Assembly (NCBI GenBank): GCA_001970855.1
Contig: LSSN01003128.1
Coordinates: 1-24,336 of the forward strand
Reading direction: 5' to 3'
Source: Smittium culicis
Taxonomy: Eukaryota > Kickxellomycota > Harpellomycetes > Harpellales > Legeriomycetaceae
DNA length: 24,336 nucleotides
In this document: positions 17,137 to 24,336 of the stretch, piece by piece
Layout of the letters: each line of letters opens with the position of its first letter
How positions within the stretch are numbered: position 1 is the stretch's first letter
Notes under the pieces: model-generated
The model's database searches: none
What the model was told of the DNA's origin: nothing
Seen by the model: only the letters and a program-made list of their open reading frames with translations
Program-made: the position numbers and the translations under genes

Positions 17137-20100
17137 ATGGACGATGAAAATTTTGAAATCATAGATTACACCACTGCTTCCATTTGGGAATCTTTTGTCA
17201 GTAGCATAGAGAAAGTATTACTGAAATGGAACGTCGATAAAGGCAACACTCCCCACTTCAACTCCACCGTCGATTTATCAACCCTCCAGCTCATCATTGA
17301 CTCTCACGACGTCCCACTAAACGAAAAACTCGAATCTTCTTTAAAATGGTCCCTAGCTGTTGAAGAAATCTCTTATGGCTCTAAAAAATATGCTATCATT
17401 TTGCACCGACACCCCTCTCTCTCCCCTTCCCCTTCCTCTTCTTCATCCTCTTCATTCTCTACTACCAACTCTATTCCTTTTTTCCAACATTCTTTTCCCG
17501 GCGTTTACATAAACGACAAAGCCTCCCAAACTAACTCCCTCGAAGAAATCGATGGAATCACCGACTCTTCTTTATTTGCTTACCACCCCCTACATAGATG
17601 GTTTGGCTCTAACCTAATAATAAGCATATGGTCTTACCCAAACTCCCTCAACGATATCAAACTCATTAACCCCTCCCAATCTGATTTAAACTTGAATTTA
17701 CGCCTCCTTTTAGACTACGACAAATCTGAAATATCCCCTGACACCTCCCATCTCCTCCAATCTGCTTTAAACGTCGCATGCCAAAACCTATCCTGCTCTC
17801 TCCCAACATTTGTCCCTACTGGTATCGGCTGGAATTATTTGTACGGAGGTAAAAAATCCCTCCTCTCTTCCATTTCTCTCTCCCACATCGACCCCCAAAA
17901 CTCTTCAATTATCTCCCAAAAAAATGGTTTTGCTAGAATTGAAACTGCTTATGAAACTGTAAAATCTTTGTCCATCCCTGCTAATCTCACCTCCATCTCT
18001 GGTCTAGTCAAATTATTCCACTCCAAATTTAACCCAAATAATTACCCCCTCTCTTATCGCATCGACATACCTACTATAAATGACACCTCCATTTTAACCA
18101 ACTCCAACAATAATCTCAAATTTTTCTTCAACTTTATCGCTGCTTACTACTTTAGGGTCAAAATTAAATACGATCCCCTTTGGAACTGCAACCACAACGA
18201 CTACTTCAAAACTACCAATAATTTACCCATTGGTTCAACAAACGACCCTTTACGACTACTCGGTTTAGTCGCCTACTTTCCAACTTCAGATTGTCACTCC
18301 TTTTTAAAATTTGACTCCCCCCGTAAATTCTTATACCTTAAAAGCGCTGTTTGCTGCAAATTGTCTGCTAAATTTATCGATTTTAACAAAGAATCCCCCC
18401 TGCTTTTTAATACCCTCTCAAATTTACTTTCTAATTTTGTTAAAGCCTTGGACGGCTCTGATACCTCTTATTTTGGCATTGTTTATCCCGATTTTATCTC
18501 TAAAAATATCACTTCCCCAAATATTGAATTCTCAAATCCAAATAGGCTAGGTGATAACTCCCTCCAAAAACACATCCTTGAAACCATGCTTTATACCTTA
18601 AACAATAACTCTTCTACAACTTATAAATATTTATCATCTCAACAACCCAATTCTAATTTCTCAAATTTTAATAACACCCAGAACAATACCAGTTCCTCAT
18701 CTACAACTCCTACGCATGAACATAGCATTAGCAATCAAAAAATTACTGTTTTATTATCCCCTCACGATATCACTAAAAAATCTCGCCATGGTGTCTTTTT
18801 TAGACCAAATTCTTTCTGTTGGAGGCTATCTATTTCCATCCTATCATCTTGCATTAGGAACAACAAATCTCTAAACTCTACCCCCAATATCCTAAGCTAC
18901 TTGGAAGCTTGCTGGAAAATTATCGTTAACGAAATCTTCTACCGCTTCAAAAACAATTTATACCTTCCAGACTTTAACCTTTCCAACAAACACCCCTTAG
19001 AAAATAAAAATTCCGACAATATTGATTTAAATTACCACATTATACAACAAAAAATTGATCTCATTAACTTTTGCATTCACCGTAAAATCATGTCTTCTCA
19101 AGTTGATTCTAACTCTCCCAACCCTATTACTAGTAATAACTACCTATCAACCACTGATTCCCTTAATAAAAGAATTCTAAGCTTTTATTTAACCAGCCCA
19201 AATCCTGATCTATCTAGCTCTGACAAAACTTTCTCCCCTGACAAATCTAGGTCCATTACGTCCCCTGTAGAAGTTGATGACAGTTTCGATAACATTGACT
19301 CTTTTAACAACTTGATTTCTGAAAGCAATTCGCCTTCTAAATCCTCAAGCTCGTTCATCCACGACCTTAAAAAGTCTGTTTCCAGTTCTTATTACTCAAG
19401 GGTCCATGAATATAGCCAAAAAGCTGGTTCTCTATCTTTCAACAAATCATCAAGTCCAACCTCTGATCAAAATGATAATAGAAATAGCAAAAAATCTGAT
19501 TTTATCGATCTTACATCTAGCTTTTCAGGTAGAAACCACTTTTCTAAAAACTCCCCAATCAACATCAAAAGACCTACCTACAGAAACCCTAAAAGTGTCA
19601 CACTAAAAACCTCTAACGTTAAACCAACTTCCCTCACAAATTGCGACTCTACTGTTGATCAAAGCTCTAATATTAGCTCAAACAAAAATAAAATCCCTGA
19701 AAATTTTTCTTGGAGCAGCAGTAATAGTTTTGAATCTAAGGCTGCAAGTGATAGCAGCAGCTTTGATCTTTGTAGCAGTAGCTTTAAAAATAACTACATC
19801 GCCGAAAGTCAAATTATTTTTAAAGAGTCTAAACAGCAACCTTACCCATTAGCTAAACAATCTAATAACAATATTGACATCCCTAACATCCCTATCACCC
19901 CAATACAGTCAACCAGTATTGAAAACTTAAAAATCAATCAGCTCTCATATACTTCTGAAAGCACCCCTCTGGATCCTTCTAGTATCAACTCCGCTAATTC
20001 TGAATTTCTAGTAGTAAATAAAAATTCTGCTCAGAGCGAAAGTTTCTTAGACTGTAACATCGAACCACAAAGTTTCAGTGATACCAAAAGCACCGACGGC

Positions 20101-22322
20101 TTTAATTCTGCAAAAAATCCAGATGTTGAATTTCTTAACGGCGATTCAAATATAACATCTATTCACAGCAATACAACTCTGAAAATTAAAAATGGCCATA
20201 CAGCCGCAAATTCTATCAATTTCGATCGTAAAGATCAAAATACTAACGAAATTCCAGCAAATGATCATGCCGGCAGACTAAGTATTTTGCCCGATAAATT
20301 TATTTTAGACTCTAATCCGCCTGCTCCTATTTGGATTCCTAAAACACAACTACATCCTTTATATACCGATGACATGCTTGCTGCAAAAGAATTCAAACTG
20401 TTAGAACTAGGCGAAACTCAAGAATCGACTAATTTAAGAGCAGAGTACCAATCAAAAGAGCTATTTTCGGACATGCAATCATTCAAAGCTGCAAACCCTA
20501 CTGCTCAACTTGCTGACTTTGTTAGATGGCACTCCCCCAGAGACTTTATTAACTGCTCTAATCCAAAATGTAATTGTAACTATAAAATTTCTGAACCTAT
20601 ATCATATAATGACACTGAATTTGCCAAATCGAAAGATGAATCTTCACCAAATTCGCCCATTAAAGTCATTCATAGCGATATTCCAGGTTTAACTCAAGAT
20701 GTTATGCTTATAAATGATACAGCTATAGTAAATTCGAATACTGAACAAGTTTCAGATACTTTTTTAGCTTTTGACTCCAAAGAAAATATTTTAGAAATTC
20801 CGCAACAAATTTCAATTCCATTACCAACAACAACTAACTCATTACCCAAAAATACCAAGCAACCTATATCAACCAAAAGCGATCTTCAAAATGGTTCTAT
20901 AAATACAAATAGCACCAAGACGGAAAAGGCACCGAAAACGTCTCATTTGAGCACCAGAATGTCGACTGATGGCAACTTATGGAACAAGCTGTGGAATAAG
21001 GCACCCAGACTAGCTGCTGACCAACAAACGCCACTCTTCGACATTGAAGGGCAAGCTAAAATCGCTCTCGAATTTTTGAAGAATATAAGTACGCAAGAAC
21101 TTTTCCTAGCGCTGTTCCCGACAATAGCTCTTGTTCTATACGACAGCTTGTATAAAGAGCCAATTACACATAAGCTTGAAGAGCTTGCAAGCAGACTTTA
21201 TAAACTGGGTGAATTATTTTATTCGCCCCAAAACTTTGTGCAACCCGCTAGCTATAATGATGCCAATAGCAAAGCAACATCTACTGCTGTGCCTAAAACT
21301 TCCTCGAATATGACAAGTATGAATGGCAATAACAGTGGTTTCGACAACACCAGCAATCCGAACGACTATGAAAGCACGATTAGCAAGAGCAAAAGTTTGT
21401 TTTTTTCACAAGAAAAAACGAAAAGCAAAGATCTAAAGACATTAACCAAAAGTAGATCCATAGACAGTGTGGACAGTTACTACTGTGACGGTGATGTTTG
21501 TGATGGTAGTTTTAGCGATTCCAGAATTGCAAATGAGTCAGCAAATACTCAATCTAATGATGGTGCTAGCAATATAGACACGGAATTACTTGCCGAAAGC
21601 ATGTACAAATTCGAGCCGCTTTACATAAGCCCAAACTCTGAGATTTTATCCGCGATCGCTGACCAAGTGAAAGTTGTTGAAATATACCTTGGTAGAGCGG
21701 TTTCCCTGATACATCAAGTGAGAAAATTTTTTTATTTAAACATTTAAAATTTATAAAAAAGTAGGAACTAGTTTTTTCGCAAAGAATTTTTAAAGTTTGA
21801 ACAAACATATTTAAACAATGAATTTATTTATAGCTACCAGGCCAGTACGAGATAATTGACAATATACTGAGGGATACTGAGACAACAGTAACCGATTTGA
21901 AAGACAGGAAGTCAGTTTTCAAGTGCTTGTCGCAGTATGGTATTGGACTGAAAAAACCGCCAGTCAGAAGAGAGTATATTATCAAATCTAACTTTTTAGA
22001 AATGAACATTGGCAGCAACTGCACTTCAATAAAGCTTGATGACTACCATAGTGGTGAGAATTTGATTAATTTGGAAGTACCAACCTCACAGCAAACAAAC
22101 TCGAGTGGAAGATCTAATAGAAGTTTACAAGAACAGAGTGGTGATAAAGAAAACAGCGACAGCGGCGATGGAACAAAACAAGCAGAATTGGACAAAAGTA
22201 CGGGATTATCAGCGAATATATCTACTGGGAAATCTTTGCAGATGCTTAATGTATCAATTGAGGCAGATGGTCGAGCTAGGTTCGCGTACAGCACAAGCCG
22301 CATAACAAACATGATTGTTTGA
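17137..22322 (+). CDS. RAB3GAP1: Rab3 GTPase-activating protein catalytic subunit homologue
   Basis: Two exons, 17137-21717 and 21834-22322 (phase 0), give 1689 residues; human RAB3GAP1 is about 980. The N-terminus FEIIDYTTASIWESF (residues 6-20) matches the human FEITDFTTASEWERF. HPLHRWFG, GIGWNYLYGGK and AYETVKSLSIP follow. The conserved C-terminal block has ADFVRWHSPRDF (1126-1137), where the catalytic arginine of the family is expected, and then LWNKLWNKAPRLA...LFDIEGQAKIALEFL (about 1281-1310). Exon 2 adds LPGQYEIIDNIL and PPVRREYIIKS, a shared family ending. Low-complexity Ser/Asn-rich sequence fills about 94-108 and most of 500-1090, explaining the extra length. The RAB3GAP complex promotes GTP hydrolysis or exchange on Rab proteins (Rab3, Rab18) in membrane traffic and autophagy. 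The regulatory subunit is not in the window. Confidence 0.9.
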
Positions 22323-22441
22323 AGCTTCACTCGATATGTTTAAAAATGTTATTTATTAAATGCTTGCAGCTTATAGTCTTTTTTTTTCTTCTTGCGATAT
22401 GAACTGAGGACAACTTTTATAAAATAAATATATATTTTAAA
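22323..22441. other. Shared 3' flank of convergent genes
   Basis: 119 bases between the RAB3GAP1 stop and the stop of the minus-strand G-patch gene. T-rich, with AATAAATA at about 22422. No gene seen. Confidence 0.6.
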
Positions 22442-23513
22442 TCATTTTAAAATTTCAAACAATTTCCTTGTAATTATCTTGTCTGCCTCTTGCTGCTTAC
22501 AAATAATTTTTTTACCAAGATACATCGAGCTACTATTTGTGCTATTTTCAAAGTCACTGCCGTTGCCTCCTCCACTACTACTTGTACTAGCAATAAGACT
22601 AAGCGACGGCTGCACTCCCACCCCAAACTTATTGTTTTTTTTTCTGATAGCAATTGGGTGCTTCCTGCCTTGTTCATTCAACCCGAGCCCTGAACCCAAT
22701 TTCCACCCATTACGTATCAACATTTGATAGCCCTTATTCTCCTAAGGTTTTTTTTTTTTTTTTTGCAAAAAGAAGTATAGTAATAACGCTGTGATATTTT
22801 GGTATTATTATTTTTCAAAGCATATGCCATTATGATAAAGCACAAATGCAGAAAGATATATTATGCCAACAATAGTAATGTATATGTAAAAGTAAAAAAA
22901 TGTGCTTGCGAATATTCTCAAACAAAACATAACAAAAAGTGTTTTTAAAGTGCGTGATTCCTTTAGCAAAATGAGAATATATAAAGATAAAGTATTACCT
23001 TTCCAAGACTGTACACTGACGTTTTTTTGTTTCTTTGTGAAATGCTAAGGATGTGGCCAATGCCTTTCACGTGGCTAGGTATATTATGCTTGAAAACAGC
23101 TTGTTTACATGCATAGCAGTATATCATATCATCTGAACGATTAATTTTAAATTAATTATTATAAACAATAAAATGAAACACATATATATGCATATATTTT
23201 TCACTATAGATTTGCGCAAATAAAATCAGGAATCTCCATACAAGATTATTTTGTATGCATAGTTATCGATTTTTAAATAAAATAAATTTTCATAAAAAAT
23301 ACCTTGAAGCTCGTTTATGCTCATGTTCTTTCGGATGAAATCATCAGCACACCACGGTTCGGTAATAGGATTAAATTCTAATCTAGATTTAGGATTATTG
23401 TTTCTAGAAATATTCACACAATTCTCTGTTGATTCATTGATGGTAGCATTACTCTCAATGAACAAGGAAGCGTAGAAATCAGATGGGCTAGTATTTTCAT
23501 CGGCGCTAGACAT
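22442..23513 (-). CDS. Zinc-finger and G-patch protein of GPANK1 type
   Basis: Three exons, 23513-23303, 23132-22999 and 22741-22442, give 214 residues with agreeing phases (1, 0). Exon 1 is an acidic, Ser/Asn-rich N-terminus containing EPWCADDFIRKN. Exon 2 encodes a C2H2-like finger, C76-x2-C79-x11-H91-x5-H97 (YCYACKQ...SHVKGIGH). Exon 3 holds a G-patch (about 116-157): ENKGYQMLIRNGWKLGSGLG, then GRKHPIAIRKK and FGVG. The finger immediately before ENKGYQ-type G-patch is the layout of the C-terminal half of GPANK1; no ankyrin repeats are visible in this short protein. G-patches often activate DEAH helicases in RNA processing; the partner here is unknown. The start is the ATG at 23513. The second intron (257 nt) has an A17 run next to its acceptor. 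Confidence 0.78.
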
Positions 23514-24336
23514 CACTTTTGAATTGCTTACATATATATTGGGGTTTATTTTTTCGTGCTTATTCGATTAACTGCCGTCTTGAAGAGTCTAAATCCAACT
23601 ATAAGCAAAATATACTAGATACATGCAAATAAATAATACTATTAAAAAAAAGGTATATTATTAGACATAGTTTAACCAATAACATAAAGCGAATAAAATT
23701 TAAAAAAAAAAAAAGAGCCAATAAATAATTTCCTCAGATAATTATGATTTGTCGCATAACTTCAGCTTTTTGCCGCTGAGTCGAAAATTGTCAGTTAGTT
23801 ATAGAGCCTTTAACTCTTTCCCATCCAACGCTCATTAAAAAAATATATTCCATGATTCGTTTATGATTTAAAAGTAGACATACTATTTGCCGCTTTTTTT
23901 CCCATATACCAATTAATCCTAAGGCCTCAAGGATTTAAGTATTTTATTTGAACTAGGCTATACTTCGTAAATAAAAAATAGTCTACCGCCCGTGAAAGGA
24001 TTAAAATATCACATTATGTCCAAAAATATGTGAAAATAAACTCAATTAGATAATGATTAATTCAATAATTATTTTACATTAATTAAAATTACAATTCTAA
24101 TTGTGTTATACTGTTAGTTAAGAGAGTTAATTTATTTTATATTCAGAAAAGCACCCTTATAATTAGGGTGAGCATTGTTAACATGATAGAATCTTGGTAC
24201 CTATTCAAAAATGTTTATATAAATATATATATTATTTTCTTGTTATATAAAGAGCGCTATTATCAGGTTGAAATTGAACTATGTCAAATCTCGCAAAATA
24301 AAAAAAAATTCTAATTTATCACTATTAAAAATAGAG
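23514..24336. other. AT-rich right-hand flank without a visible gene
   Basis: About 820 bases with stops in all frames. The left part holds the promoter of the G-patch gene. A 6-bp perfect hairpin, CACCCT-tataatt-AGGGTG, lies at about 24152-24170, and an A13 run at about 23702. No tRNA or other RNA could be recognised. Confidence 0.55.

Overview
The window looks like nuclear DNA of an AT-rich, intron-containing fungus. The genes are eukaryotic, and sixteen short GT-AG introns (about 60-260 nt) can be placed by phase. MDM34 (an ERMES subunit) and NCA2 point to a fungus, while QNG1, RAB3GAP1, TMEM242 and a GPANK1-type protein are absent from baker's yeast. This mix suggests an early-diverging lineage, possibly Kickxellomycotina/Harpellales, but that placement is inference.

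Layout, left to right. Positions 1-680 hold the 3' end of a degenerate non-LTR retrotransposon. QNG1 (queuosine salvage, +) at 1455-2579 converges on GID9/MAEA (E3 ligase subunit, -) at 2663-4140. A 1.75 kb spacer follows, containing a 24-bp minisatellite and two 28-bp duplications. MDM34 (+) at 5898-7822 converges on a six-exon SAF4/CCDC130 splicing factor (-) at 8263-10306. A small unrecognised reading frame ending in a CaaX-like tetrapeptide lies at 10847-11029. NCA2 (+, four exons) at 11294-14096 converges on TMEM242-like (-, two exons) at 14394-15056. A 1.4 kb spacer contains a 72-bp tandem duplication. RPS20 (+) is at 16457-16819, RAB3GAP1-like (+, two exons) at 17137-22322, and a zinc-finger/G-patch protein of GPANK1 type (-, three exons) at 22442-23513. 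The last 0.8 kb shows no gene.

There is no operon-like system. Several neighbours share a theme: MDM34 (ER-mitochondria lipid bridge), NCA2 (mitochondrial membrane protein tied to ATP synthase expression) and TMEM242 (ATP synthase/complex I assembly) are all mitochondrial, and SAF4 and the G-patch protein are RNA-processing types. I found no convincing novel defence or biosynthetic system. The best leads are the CaaX-ending small ORF, the repeat-rich spacers, the expanded disordered RAB3GAP1, and the CT-rich leaders of several genes. All gene models were built by hand from reading frames and splice-phase agreement.
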